Origin: an uncultured Eubacteriales bacterium
GTDB lineage: Bacteria; Bacillota; Clostridia; Lachnospirales; Lachnospiraceae
Length of the DNA: 64,000 bases
Reading direction: 5' to 3'
Assembly (NCBI GenBank): GCA_951800645.1
Contig: CATOIK010000005.1
Span: 1 to 64,000, forward strand
Shown: positions 42,011 through 50,185 of the stretch, one piece after another
Layout: each line of letters begins with the position of its first letter
How positions within the stretch are numbered: position 1 is the first letter of the stretch
Made by a program: the position numbers and the translations under genes
The notes under the pieces: model-generated
Told to the model about the DNA's origin: nothing
Database searches by the model: none
What the model saw: only the letters and a program-made list of their open reading frames with translations

Positions 42011-42424
42011 ATGGAAGAAAATTTATACAAGCGATTGCCGCCCTTGGAACGCAGGCCGGACGGTTCCCTCTACCGTATGACACCGGCACAGAGAAAACAG
42101 GCAAACGCCCTTATCCGCCGGGAGTGCTGCAACTGCGAGGGCGGGGACTGTATCGCCCTTGACGACGGGGACAGCCGCACTTGCCCGCAGATGATTTCTT
42201 TCTCCGTCTGCTGTAAGTGGTTCCGCTGGTCGGTCTTGCCGCAGGATAGGACGCTGGAAGCAGAGATTTTTCGGGGAAAGGACTTGAAACGCTGTGAGGT
42301 CTGCGGCGGCGTGTTCGTCCCAAAGTCCAACCGGGCAAAATACTGCCCGGACTGCGCCGCCAGCGTTCACAGGCGGCAGAAAGCGGAAAGTGAACGGAAA
42401 AGGAGGTCAAGCGTGGACAATTAG
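42011..42424 (+). CDS. Cysteine-rich protein (Cys-rich VLP type) with zinc-ribbon end
   Basis: The N-terminal part (RRECCNCEGGDCIALDDG...TCPQMISFSVCCKWFRWSVLP) matches the Cys-rich VLP domain found in mobilizable elements of gut Bacillota. The C-terminal CEVCGGVFVPKSNRAKYC-PDC is a zinc ribbon. The role is unknown; a DNA- or relaxosome-associated function is likely from its constant position upstream of rep and mob genes. The start follows GGAGG. Confidence 0.75.
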   Translation: MEENLYKRLPPLERRPDGSLYRMTPAQRKQANALIRRECCNCEGGDCIALDDGDSRTCPQMISFSVCCKWFRWSVLPQDRTLEAEIFRGKDLKRCEVCGGVFVPKSNRAKYCPDCAASVHRRQKAESERKRRSSVDN

Positions 42425-42535
42425 GCAGGAAAAAAGCCTTGATTTACAAGGCTTCCAGAGGGCAGAACCGGGGCAGGTCATATAAAATATCGTCCGCCCC
42501 CGGAAATGCCGTTCTAACTGTCCACAAAGCACACT

Positions 42536-42931
42536 ATGACAAACACGATTTATATTCATCAGCCGGAGAAATCGGTCAGCTTCACCCGGCTCCCGAATTT
42601 TCTCTTTGAAGCCCCTACATTTACGCCCCTGTCCAATGAAGCAAAGATACTGTACGCCTTTATCCTGCGCCGGACGGAGTTGTCCCGCAAGAGTGGCTGG
42701 GCGGACGAGTACGGGCGCATTTACCTGTATTATCCAATCTGCGAGGTGGTCGCCCTGCTCCATTGTGGGCGGCAGAAAGCGGTCAACACCCTGCGGGAGT
42801 TGCAGTATGCGGGGCTTGTGGAGATACAGAAACAGGGCTGTGGAAAACCCAACCGTATCTACCCAAAATCCTATGAAGCGGTTTCAAACACCGACTTCAA
42901 GAAATCCGGTTCCGGTACGCCGGAGGGCTGA
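42536..42931 (+). CDS. RepA N-terminal domain protein (short replication initiator-like)
   Basis: The 131 residues match the N-terminal winged-helix domain of RepA_N initiators (FTRLPNFLFEAPTFTPLSNEAKILYAFILRRTELSRKSGW). The longer C-terminal part of plasmid RepA is absent. In integrative elements the short form may replicate the circular intermediate or regulate; which one cannot be told. It precedes mobV. Confidence 0.75.
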   Translation: MTNTIYIHQPEKSVSFTRLPNFLFEAPTFTPLSNEAKILYAFILRRTELSRKSGWADEYGRIYLYYPICEVVALLHCGRQKAVNTLRELQYAGLVEIQKQGCGKPNRIYPKSYEAVSNTDFKKSGSGTPEG

Positions 42932-43114
42932 AAACCGTACTCATAGAGTACGATAATCAATCCTCTTGAAGTACGAAAACCGGACGGTATATAGAAATAC
43001 AGAGATTAAAACGATTTATTTATATCTTATCCATTCCAATCCTATCAGAGATATTTCCGGCGGGATTTTCCTGTGGAAAAGTCCCGGATAGGAAAGGAAT
43101 GGGGAAAGGAGTTT
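42932..43114. other. Rep-mob spacer, probable oriT region
   Basis: This 183-bp space contains the inverted repeat GTACTC-ATA-GAGTAC (about 42938-42952). AT-rich DNA follows, directly upstream of the relaxase gene, where MobV elements place oriT. I see no exact match to a characterised MobV nick site. Confidence 0.35.
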
Positions 43115-44056
43115 ATGGCACAGCACGCAATTTTGCGATTTGAGAAGCACAAGGGCAACCCGGCAAGACCGCTGGAAGCCCACCACGAAAGACAGAAAGA
43201 CCAGTACGCCAGCAATCCCGACATTGACACCAGCCGGAGCAAGTACAATTTCCACATCGTCAAGCCGGAGGGCAGATACTACCATTTCATTCAGAGCCGC
43301 ATTGAACAGGCGGGGTGCAGGACAAGGAAAGACAGCACCCGGTTTGTGGATACGCTGATAACCGCCAGCCCGGAGTTTTTCAAGGGCAAGTCCCCAAAGG
43401 AGATACAAGCCTTTTTCCAGAGGGCGGCAGACTTTCTCATTGACCGGGTAGGCCGGAAAAATATCGTGTCGGCGGTGGTACACATGGACGAGAAAACGCC
43501 CCACCTGCATTTGACTTTCGTTCCGCTGACAAAGGACAACCGCCTGTGCGCCAAAGAAATCATAGGCAACCGGGCGAATTTGACGAAATGGCAGGACGAT
43601 TTTCACGCCTATATGGTGGAGAAATATCCCGACTTGGAGCGTGGGGAGAGCGCCAGCAAGACAGGCCGGAAGCATATCCCCACCCGGCTTTTCAAACAGG
43701 CGGTCAACCTCTCCAAACAGGCGAGAGCGATTGAAGCCACGCTGGACAGTATTTCCCCGCTGAACGCCGGGAAGAAGAAAGAGGAAGCCCTTGCCATGCT
43801 GAAAAAGTGGTTTCCGCAAATGGAGAACTTCTCCGGGCAGTTGAAGAAATATAAGGTCACAATCAATGACCTGCTGGAAGAAAATCAAAAGCTGGAAGCG
43901 AGAGCCAGAGCCAGCGAAAGCGGCAAAATGAAAGACCGCATGGAACGGGCGAAGCTGGAAAGCGAATTGCAGAATATCCAAAGGCTGGTTGACCGTATCC
44001 CGCCGGACGTACTGGCGGAGGTAAAGCGGCAACAGCGATACACAAAGAAAAGGTGA
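43115..44056 (+). CDS. mobV: MobV family relaxase (Mob/Pre)
   Basis: The start AQHAILRFEKHKGNPA is typical of Mob/Pre proteins, and the metal-binding motif HMDEKTPHLH is at residues 123-132. The C-terminal third (about 205-310) is a charged coiled coil. It nicks oriT and pilots the strand through a helper's conjugation machinery. I chose ATG 43115, which follows AAGGAG and matches family N-termini; the frame opens 14 codons earlier. Confidence 0.92.
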   Translation: MAQHAILRFEKHKGNPARPLEAHHERQKDQYASNPDIDTSRSKYNFHIVKPEGRYYHFIQSRIEQAGCRTRKDSTRFVDTLITASPEFFKGKSPKEIQAFFQRAADFLIDRVGRKNIVSAVVHMDEKTPHLHLTFVPLTKDNRLCAKEIIGNRANLTKWQDDFHAYMVEKYPDLERGESASKTGRKHIPTRLFKQAVNLSKQARAIEATLDSISPLNAGKKKEEALAMLKKWFPQMENFSGQLKKYKVTINDLLEENQKLEARARASESGKMKDRMERAKLESELQNIQRLVDRIPPDVLAEVKRQQRYTKKR

Positions 44057-44127
44057 TTGAATATAAGCAAAATTTCACGCCGCCCCTGTGCGGCATTGTA
44101 CCTTGAAAATTGAATATGGAGGGCTGA

Positions 44128-44322
44128 ATGGCAAAAAGCAAGAACGATATTTTAGTACAACAGACCGGGCAACTCGTTACGGCGGAAAACGGCACACAGT
44201 ATTTTGTATGTGGGAATACCCGTATTAAAATCTCCGAACACTTTGCCACGGGGGGCAAGCCCCTTGGCGATTTGATTGTTGATGTAGTCCGGCATACAGC
44301 GGAAAATAAGGCTTCCGCATAA
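44128..44322 (+). CDS. Small transposon-encoded protein (TnpW-like)
   Basis: This 64-residue protein precedes the large serine recombinase, as TnpW-like proteins do in related elements. It has a beta-rich core (LVTAENGTQYFVCGNTRIKISEHF) and a helical tail. AGGG precedes the ATG, after the ACCTTGAAAATTGAAT box. The function is unknown; control of recombination direction is a plausible guess from position alone. Confidence 0.6.
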   Translation: MAKSKNDILVQQTGQLVTAENGTQYFVCGNTRIKISEHFATGGKPLGDLIVDVVRHTAENKASA

Positions 44323-44332
44323 GACCACATCG

Positions 44333-44392
44333 TTGATAAACACCCACGCTTATGATATAATTGCCATAGAGCAAAAGTATTGTAAGCGTGGG
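44333..44392 (+). promoter_or_regulatory. Recombinase promoter inside a perfect inverted repeat
   Basis: TTGATA (44333-44338), a 17-bp spacer and TATAAT (44356-44361) drive the recombinase. CCCACGCTTA (44343-44352) and TAAGCGTGGG (44383-44392) bracket the -10 and transcription start, so a bound repressor or an RNA hairpin at the 5' end could limit expression. Confidence 0.7.
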
Positions 44393-44424
44393 TTGTTTCG
44401 TTTAGAAAAGGAGGATTTTTTACG

Positions 44425-46047
44425 GTGAAACAACCTTGCAATACTACGATTTACAACACAGCACTTTATTTGAGATTGAGCCGGGACGACGAGAACTACG
44501 GCGACAGCGTAAGCATTGAAACACAGCGGACGATCCTGCAACAGTACGCAAAGGAGCAAGGGCTTCATGTAGTCGGGGAATATGTAGACGACGGTTGGAG
44601 CGGGACAAACTTTGAACGCCCGGATTTTCAGCGCATGATGGACGATGTAGACACTGGAAAAGTAAACTGCATTGTCACGAAAGACCTGTCCCGTTTTGGG
44701 CGGGAACATGTGATGATGGACTACTATCTGGAATTTCTGTTCCCGGAAAAACGGGTGCGGTACATCGCCGTTGCGGAGAACGAGGACACAGAGAAAGGGC
44801 TTTCCGACTTTGTACCTTTCAAAAACCTGTTCAATGAGTGGTTTGCCAAAGATACGAGCCGTAAGGTAAAAACCGCTTTCAAAGCGAAATTTGCCGCCGG
44901 ACAGCGTATCGGCGCATACGCCCCTATCGGGTATAGAAAACACCCAGAAATCAAAAACAAGCTGATAATCGACGAGGAAACCCGCTGGATAGTGGAGAAG
45001 ATTTTTGACCTTGCCTTTCATGGCAGAGGGGCGGCCAGTATCACAAGAATACTGATTTCGGAAAAGGTTCCCACGCCGGGATTTATCAACTTCCAGCGTG
45101 ACGGGACTTTCGCAAACATCTATGCGGGGGCGTCGGAGGAAAAAAGCTACGCATGGACGATAGCGCAGGTCAAGAGCATTATGAAAGATGAAACCTATAT
45201 CGGCCATACAATCCACTACCGGGAAACAAACATTTCCTTTAAGAACAAACGGAGGATACGCAAGCCCCAAAGTGAATGGGTGCGGGTGGAGAACACGCAG
45301 GAGCCGATTATCAGCGAACAGGTTTTCCAGCAGGTACAGGAGCAGATAGCAAGCCGCCGGCGGGAACGCAAGAACGGCACGACGCAGATTTTTGCGGGAC
45401 TGATAAAGTGTGCGGATTGCGGCTGGTCGCTGGCCTACGGAGAGAACAGGCAGAACAGCAAGCCCTATGGTTACTATCATTGTAGCAAGAACGGGCAAGG
45501 CACACGCCAATGTTCCATGCACTATATCCGCTATGATGTGCTTTACGCCTATGTCCTCTCCCGTCTGCAATACTGGTCGGGACTGGTACAGCACGATGAA
45601 GAACGACTCTTGAAGCGTCTGTTAAACGCCAGCGACAAGGGACAGGCCGCCGCAAGGAAGAAACAGGCCGCTGAACTGAAAAAGGCGGAGAAGCGGAAAG
45701 CCGAAGTGGACGCTCTGTTTTCCCGTATGTATGAGGACTGGGCGGCGGGGCGTATCACAGAATATAACTTCAATATGCTGTCCGGGAAATACCAAAGCGA
45801 GCAGGCGGAACTGGACGGAAAAATCGGACAGCTTCAAGCCGCTATTGCCGCTGAAAATCAGAGTGCCGCAGACGCAGAAAAATGGATTTCCTTAATGAAA
45901 GAATGTGTCAATCCAACGGAACTGACCGCCGAACTTTTGAATACGCTGATTGAAAAAATCGTTGTCCATGAAGCGGTCAAGAGTGAGGACGGAAGCCGGG
46001 AACAGGAGGTAGAAATCTTCTATCGCTTTATCGGCAAAATTGATTGA
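44425..46047 (+). CDS. Large serine recombinase (TnpX/TndX-like)
   Basis: The catalytic domain (about 10-150) has the nucleophile in YLRLSRDD and TKDLSRFGRE. A recombinase domain (about 160-300) and a zinc ribbon (CADCGWSL...YYHCSKNGQGTRQC, near 335-370) follow, then a coiled coil and C-terminal segment. It integrates and excises the element at a GA dinucleotide. The start is GTG with AAGGAGG before it. It ends 34 bp before the right junction, the usual position. Confidence 0.95.
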   Translation: MKQPCNTTIYNTALYLRLSRDDENYGDSVSIETQRTILQQYAKEQGLHVVGEYVDDGWSGTNFERPDFQRMMDDVDTGKVNCIVTKDLSRFGREHVMMDYYLEFLFPEKRVRYIAVAENEDTEKGLSDFVPFKNLFNEWFAKDTSRKVKTAFKAKFAAGQRIGAYAPIGYRKHPEIKNKLIIDEETRWIVEKIFDLAFHGRGAASITRILISEKVPTPGFINFQRDGTFANIYAGASEEKSYAWTIAQVKSIMKDETYIGHTIHYRETNISFKNKRRIRKPQSEWVRVENTQEPIISEQVFQQVQEQIASRRRERKNGTTQIFAGLIKCADCGWSLAYGENRQNSKPYGYYHCSKNGQGTRQCSMHYIRYDVLYAYVLSRLQYWSGLVQHDEERLLKRLLNASDKGQAAARKKQAAELKKAEKRKAEVDALFSRMYEDWAAGRITEYNFNMLSGKYQSEQAELDGKIGQLQAAIAAENQSAADAEKWISLMKECVNPTELTAELLNTLIEKIVVHEAVKSEDGSREQEVEIFYRFIGKID

Positions 46048-46055
46048 ATGATACC

Positions 46056-46081
46056 AATATCTTTAACTATGTGATACCGGA
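46056..46081. other. attR and right inverted repeat
   Basis: TATCTTTAACTATGTGATAC leads to CGGA at the junction. In the circular form it would meet the left end and make an 18-of-21 symmetric site around GA. Confidence 0.75.
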
Positions 46082-46483
46082 AATGGATTTCCTGACATCA
46101 GCAATCTGGAATCTTTGGCAGAAGCCCTCGACATTACCGTTGCCGAACTGATTCAATGTAAAAAGCAGGACAAAATTCCGGTGAATCCCCAGGAAATTCA
46201 GGATCTTATGGATGCTGCTTTGGAGCTGATAAAATACCAGGAGCAACTGGCTCGCCGCAGGATTCTCATAGGGCTGCTTTGGGCCGCTTTGGGAGTTATT
46301 CTTCTCTTTACCGGAATCCGCTATTTCCTGTTCCCCACTTTTTCAATCGGCGGGGGAGACGGCCCTACTGCCATCTTTATTGCCGGAAAAATTTCCAGAG
46401 AACTTCCGGCAGCCGCCATCGCTGCAGGCGCTGTATTGCTTCTGATCGGACTGTGGAAAATCTTAAAGAAAAAGCAAGGGTAA
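46082..46483 (+). pseudogene. XRE family regulator, 3' part, with two membrane helices
   Basis: It continues the gene begun at 38513: NGFPDISNLESLAEALDITVAELIQC completes the helix-turn-helix. A linker and two hydrophobic helices (ILIGLLWAALGVILLFTGI and AAAIAAGAVLLLIGLWKIL) follow. The uninterrupted protein would have 174 residues and be membrane-bound. It ends 3 bp from the convergent spoIIIAG stop. Confidence 0.9.
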
Positions 46484-46486
46484 ATT

Positions 46487-47131
46487 TTACCCCTGCTCTG
46501 CCCGCTTCAGCACCTTGATCTTATGAGCCGGCAACCCGAACAATGCCTCCATGGCAGCGGAAATCTCTGCCTGTATGGTAGGATTTCCGCCGCCGTCTGC
46601 TGTGATAACAATACCGGATAACTCCGGGTACAGTTCTTTTTTGACGATGGGAGCGGTTCCCGTTCCTCCCAAAGAGCCGGAACTGCCGGAGTTTCCGGTC
46701 ACCAGCACTGTGCTTTGTTCTGCCTCCTGGCTCTGGATTTTCCTTGTGCCGCCGTTTGTATCCTGTTCTTCCGTAACAGAATTCCCCGTTTTATCATCTA
46801 TCTGGATTACTTTCTCCCCAGTGGATTTCAGCACAATCATCACATCCACCTCTCCCACTCCATCTACCTCTTTTAAAATATCCTTTACCCGCTGTTCCAG
46901 CCGGGCCTCGTAGCTGCCGGACAACTCTGACTGTTTTTCTGCCTGTCCGGCTGCCTCTCTGGCCGCTTCTGTCTCTGCAGTCTCCGTAAGAAGCCCGGAC
47001 GGCTCCGGCTGCACCGGCTGTGCCTCCGGCTTTCCCCCATCCATGGGAAAGGCCAGAATACACAGGATTATCCCTGCTGACAAAAGAAACAGCCACCGTT
47101 CCTTACCCTTTGGCAATTTGAATTTCCACAT
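46487..47131 (-). CDS. spoIIIAG: Stage III sporulation protein AG
   Basis: One N-terminal membrane helix (WLFLLSAGIILCILAF) is followed by a Glu/Pro/Ala-rich linker and the ring-building domain (VKDILKEVDGVGEVDVMIVLKS ... GIVITADGGGNPTIQAEISAAMEALFGL). It assembles the 30-fold ring of the mother-cell channel. The start at 47131 follows GGAGGAG and overlaps spoIIIAF. In relatives spoIIIAH comes next, but here an XRE gene and the mobile element intervene. Confidence 0.92.
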   Translation of the reverse strand: MWKFKLPKGKERWLFLLSAGIILCILAFPMDGGKPEAQPVQPEPSGLLTETAETEAAREAAGQAEKQSELSGSYEARLEQRVKDILKEVDGVGEVDVMIVLKSTGEKVIQIDDKTGNSVTEEQDTNGGTRKIQSQEAEQSTVLVTGNSGSSGSLGGTGTAPIVKKELYPELSGIVITADGGGNPTIQAEISAAMEALFGLPAHKIKVLKRAEQG

Positions 47132-47810
47132 ATCGCTCCTCCAGATTATAATAGGTTTCCAATCTCCGCCGCAGCTGCAGAATCCGGCCGGAAAGCTCCG
47201 AATGCTGCAGGTTTGCTGCCGGCTCCGCCTCACTTTCTCCGATTGCCGCAGACGCTGCCGCTTTTGCCGCAGGCGCTCCGATTGCCACAGGCGCTACCGG
47301 CTCCACCGGATGCTCTGCTCTGCTTCCCTCAGGAGTTTCCACCGTCTCCGGTCCATCAGACAAATTTCCGTTTTCATCCTCCACCCCGGTCACCACTACC
47401 TGAATCTGTACTACTTGCCCATAGGTTTCCGACTGGGCATCTCCGTCTATGGTTACCTGACAGTCTTTCACTGCCAGTTTTTCCTCCGCAGCCATCTGCT
47501 CCACATCCACAGCCACTGCCTCCTCATACTGACGAATCATCTGCTCCAGCCGTTGGGCTTCCATTCCAAGCAGTTCTTCCTGTAAATCATCAGCCTGGTA
47601 CTGGAATACAAAGGATTCATAGGACCGGGCAATGGCTTCCTCCAGCCGCAGGCCTCCTGTAAGGGGCTTAAGCACCAGAAGAATCAGCACCGTTCCTGCA
47701 AACAGACGAATATATTTCCGGTAATTCTTTCCCGGCAGCAGGTTGTCAATTACCGCCATAAACAGAAAGAAGCCTACCAGGTTCTGTACCCAACTATACC
47801 AGGCTTCCAA
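47103..47810 (-). CDS. spoIIIAF: Stage III sporulation protein AF
   Basis: Two N-terminal membrane helices (VQNLVGFFLFMAVIDNLLP and LFAGTVLILLVLKPL) are followed by a soluble ring-like domain. An Ala/Glu/Pro-rich low-complexity stretch (about 165-205) interrupts the C-terminal part. The start is a TTG (47810) with GGGAGGTGAT five bases before it, 13 bp after spoIIIAE. The in-frame ATG further upstream would overlap spoIIIAE and has no ribosome site. Confidence 0.88.
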   Translation of the reverse strand: MEAWYSWVQNLVGFFLFMAVIDNLLPGKNYRKYIRLFAGTVLILLVLKPLTGGLRLEEAIARSYESFVFQYQADDLQEELLGMEAQRLEQMIRQYEEAVAVDVEQMAAEEKLAVKDCQVTIDGDAQSETYGQVVQIQVVVTGVEDENGNLSDGPETVETPEGSRAEHPVEPVAPVAIGAPAAKAAASAAIGESEAEPAANLQHSELSGRILQLRRRLETYYNLEERYVEIQIAKG

Positions 47811-47823
47811 AAGAATCACCTCC

Positions 47824-48990
47824 CTATGCCAGATAAGCGGCGTTGGTTCCCAGGCAGATGAGGGCGATAGTAACTGCAAACAGCAGCAGTCCTGCCGTCA
47901 CCAGCCCCAGCAGCATTTTCTGGCTGTCTGCCACACTGCTGATGCAGGCCACCAGCCGCTTGTCTGCCACAGGTTCCAAAACCGCAGCAGCTCCCCGGCA
48001 GCACAAAAACAGCACGGCCAGCTTCACAATCGGAATCAGACTGATAATAATGAGTACCACCACGGCAGAGGCCCCGATTGTATTTTTGATCAGAACCCCT
48101 GAGCCCAGCACCATTTTTGCCACGACTCCGGCTCCGGTACCCACTCCCGGAATCACCTGCAAAAGCTTCTGAATCCCGGTGGTTTTTACTGCGTCTGCGT
48201 AAGGCAGCACCATCCCCTGAATCAACTGAAACCCCAGCACCAGCCCCAAAAGAGATTTCATCCCCCAGGAAATTCCGGACCGCAAAGCCTCCGTCAGCTT
48301 TGACAGCATGTCCTCTTTTACCATATGGTCTGCCAGCACCAGCAAAAGATAAACCCGCACTCCCGGCAGCAAAAGATGCAGATACAGCCACTGGACGCCT
48401 CCGATTATCAGCATTACCACCTCATACCAGGCTGCCGACGCCATCCCTGCTCCTGCCCAGACGGCAGCCGCCGCATAGGCAGGCATCAGTACCTTCATAA
48501 AATTCACCTGTCTGGAAAGTACATCTCCAGCCAGACTTGCACTTTCGGAAAATGAAGCTGCCAGCAATGTAAACGCCATCAGATAGGTCATGAAAAATCC
48601 CGTTTCCGCCATTTGTCCGCCAGAGAAAATCTGAGAGAAATTGGCAAAAACTGCACCCAAAAGGCCCAGCATCAAAAGCTGTCCCACCATTTTCCCGCCC
48701 CGGCTGATTTCGCCGAACAGGCCTTCCCGAAAAATATCCAGTATCAGCCGCCCGGCCTCCTTTCCTCTGCCTTCCAGCAAAAGCCTTACCATCTGCGAAA
48801 AAGAAAAACCGGAAAATCCAGCTTCACTATTTAAGTACCGATCAATGTCTTCCAGATTTGCAATCTGTTCCCCTCCCAGAGCCGCCTCCACTGCCTCAAA
48901 CATTCTCTCCGGAGCTTCTCCACGAGCAGGGAGAGAAAAGGCCAGAGCCAGAATCATCGACAGGAGAAGCGTTACCGGAAGCCGCCTCAT
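47824..48990 (-). CDS. spoIIIAE: Stage III sporulation protein AE
   Basis: A signal peptide precedes a polytopic membrane domain with about eight helices (388 residues). Family segments include GMKSLLGLVLGFQLIQGM and VPGVGTGAGVVAKMVLGSGVLIKN. It is the central membrane component of the SpoIIIA complex in the mother cell. The start overlaps the spoIIIAD stop as ATGA. Confidence 0.93.
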   Translation of the reverse strand: MRRLPVTLLLSMILALAFSLPARGEAPERMFEAVEAALGGEQIANLEDIDRYLNSEAGFSGFSFSQMVRLLLEGRGKEAGRLILDIFREGLFGEISRGGKMVGQLLMLGLLGAVFANFSQIFSGGQMAETGFFMTYLMAFTLLAASFSESASLAGDVLSRQVNFMKVLMPAYAAAAVWAGAGMASAAWYEVVMLIIGGVQWLYLHLLLPGVRVYLLLVLADHMVKEDMLSKLTEALRSGISWGMKSLLGLVLGFQLIQGMVLPYADAVKTTGIQKLLQVIPGVGTGAGVVAKMVLGSGVLIKNTIGASAVVVLIIISLIPIVKLAVLFLCCRGAAAVLEPVADKRLVACISSVADSQKMLLGLVTAGLLLFAVTIALICLGTNAAYLA

Positions 48991-49373
48991 CCCAGCACTC
49001 CTTTCAGCGTCTCCATCAAGGCCAGCACAATGGGCATGCTGACTGCCAGCATAGAAAGCTTTCCGAAAATCTCAATCTGGGTGCCGACCGCCCCATATCC
49101 GGCGTCCTTACAAATGCCGCTGGAAAACTCTGCGATATAGGTGATGCCGGTCATTTTAATCAGCGTCCCCAGATACACCGGGTCAATCTGAATCAAATCC
49201 TGCAGCCGCCCCATGGCATCTAAAATGCTTTCCATCTTGGAAGCCCCATAGAAAAAAATGAAACAGCCGGCGGCCATGGCCAGATAAGTGCCGTATTCCG
49301 GCCTGGTATTTTTCATCTGTACCGCTAAAAGCACCGCCGTCATTCCCACAATTCCGATTGTAATTACCGTCAT
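48987..49373 (-). CDS. spoIIIAD: Stage III sporulation protein AD
   Basis: It has 128 residues and three or four membrane helices, starting IGIVGMTAVLLAVQMKNTRPEYGTYLAMAAGCFIF. It belongs to the same family as SpoIIIAC and resembles the export-gate-like components of the complex. It lies 8 bp after spoIIIAC. Confidence 0.93.
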   Translation of the reverse strand: MTVITIGIVGMTAVLLAVQMKNTRPEYGTYLAMAAGCFIFFYGASKMESILDAMGRLQDLIQIDPVYLGTLIKMTGITYIAEFSSGICKDAGYGAVGTQIEIFGKLSMLAVSMPIVLALMETLKGVLG

Positions 49374-49381
49374 AATGCCAC

Positions 49382-49576
49382 CTACAATGCAAACAGATTT
49401 TTAATGGTTTCAAAGAGTTCGTAAATATACGGCACCATCCAGAACAGTACCAGAACCAGTCCTGCCAGACTGGTCAGAAACGCCTGCTCCTCTCTTCCAC
49501 TGTGCTTTAGCACCTGGCAGATTACAGAAACCAAAATCCCCACTGCGGCGATTCGGAAAATCAGATTAACCCCCAT
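49382..49576 (-). CDS. spoIIIAC: Stage III sporulation protein AC
   Basis: It has 64 residues and two membrane helices, with the family pattern VNLIFRIAAVGILVSVICQVLKHSGREEQAFLTSLAGL. Normal length. It acts with SpoIIIAD in the mother-cell membrane channel. Confidence 0.94.
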   Translation of the reverse strand: MGVNLIFRIAAVGILVSVICQVLKHSGREEQAFLTSLAGLVLVLFWMVPYIYELFETIKNLFAL

Positions 49577-49609
49577 TCCATTGCTCCTTCCCCTGCTGCA
49601 TATAAGTTG

Positions 49610-50140
49610 TCAAACTAGTAGAATCGTCAAAAACAGACCGCCCATGATCCCCAGGCTGGAGTACATTCTGCACCGTTCCTGCTTCTGCTGCCGCAGCCCG
49701 TCAATGGTCAAATCCAACTGCTCCAAATATAAAAGCAGCGTCCGCTCCTGCATGTCCCGGTCCATGTACCCCAGATGCGCGCCTAACCCGGCTAACTCCT
49801 GCATGTCCGACCTTGTCAGAACCGAATTTTGGCATGTCTTCACCTCAGCCTGCCAGATTTCCCCAAACAGCTCTCCGTCCTGCTTTGCCGTTCGCCTGGC
49901 TACCTTCTGAAAGAGTTCTGAAAGCGCCCCTTCTGTCCGGCCTCCTACCTCCTCAAAAGCCTCTGCCAACGTAGCGTTGGCATAGAGAATCTGCCCCTTC
50001 AGAAGAAATATCATCTGCCGCAGCTTCAGAAGTTCCTCCAGCCGCCGGCTGTACTGGCCAGCCAGCCAGAATCCCAGCCCCGACGCCCCGGCTACTGTGC
50101 ACACTGCCCCGGCTATCCGCATCCAGATTTGTATTGTCAT
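49610..50140 (-). CDS. spoIIIAB: Stage III sporulation protein AB
   Basis: An N-terminal helix (GAVCTVAGASGLGFWLAGQYSRR) is followed by a soluble helical domain, with a C-terminal hydrophobic segment. At 176 residues it fits the family, which resembles GspF-like assembly proteins of secretion systems. It is 45 bp downstream of spoIIIAA. Confidence 0.93.
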   Translation of the reverse strand: MTIQIWMRIAGAVCTVAGASGLGFWLAGQYSRRLEELLKLRQMIFLLKGQILYANATLAEAFEEVGGRTEGALSELFQKVARRTAKQDGELFGEIWQAEVKTCQNSVLTRSDMQELAGLGAHLGYMDRDMQERTLLLYLEQLDLTIDGLRQQKQERCRMYSSLGIMGGLFLTILLV

Positions 50141-50185
50141 CTTATTCCCTTCTTTCCTGTTTTCATTTTTCCGGATGTTGCCGTT

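Larger units (their letters stand above)
38636..46081 (+). mobile_element. 7.4-kb integrative mobilizable element with riboflavin cargo
   Basis: Bounds follow from the split XRE gene: both junctions carry GGA, and the serine recombinase family crosses over at a central dinucleotide (GA here). The ends are imperfect inverted repeats: TCAC-T-TAGTTAAAGATA at the left and the complement of TATCTTTAACTA-T-GTGA at the right. It encodes a serine recombinase, a MobV relaxase, a RepA-like N-domain, a Cys-rich protein, a small TnpW-like protein and an XRE repressor. There is no type IV secretion gene, so transfer would need a helper. Cargo: FMN riboswitch, ribU-like gene, flavokinase-winged-helix gene. 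Confidence 0.9.

Noticed and set aside
43016-44032. Long minus-strand frame opposite mobV
   Set aside because: It is the shadow of the relaxase gene, which has clear family motifs on the plus strand.
44350-45594. 414-residue minus-strand frame opposite the serine recombinase
   Set aside because: Shadow frame; the plus strand carries the catalytic Ser and zinc-ribbon motifs.
38636-46081. Full conjugative transposon
   Set aside because: No coupling protein, VirB4-like ATPase or other secretion genes are present; the relaxase alone makes it mobilizable.
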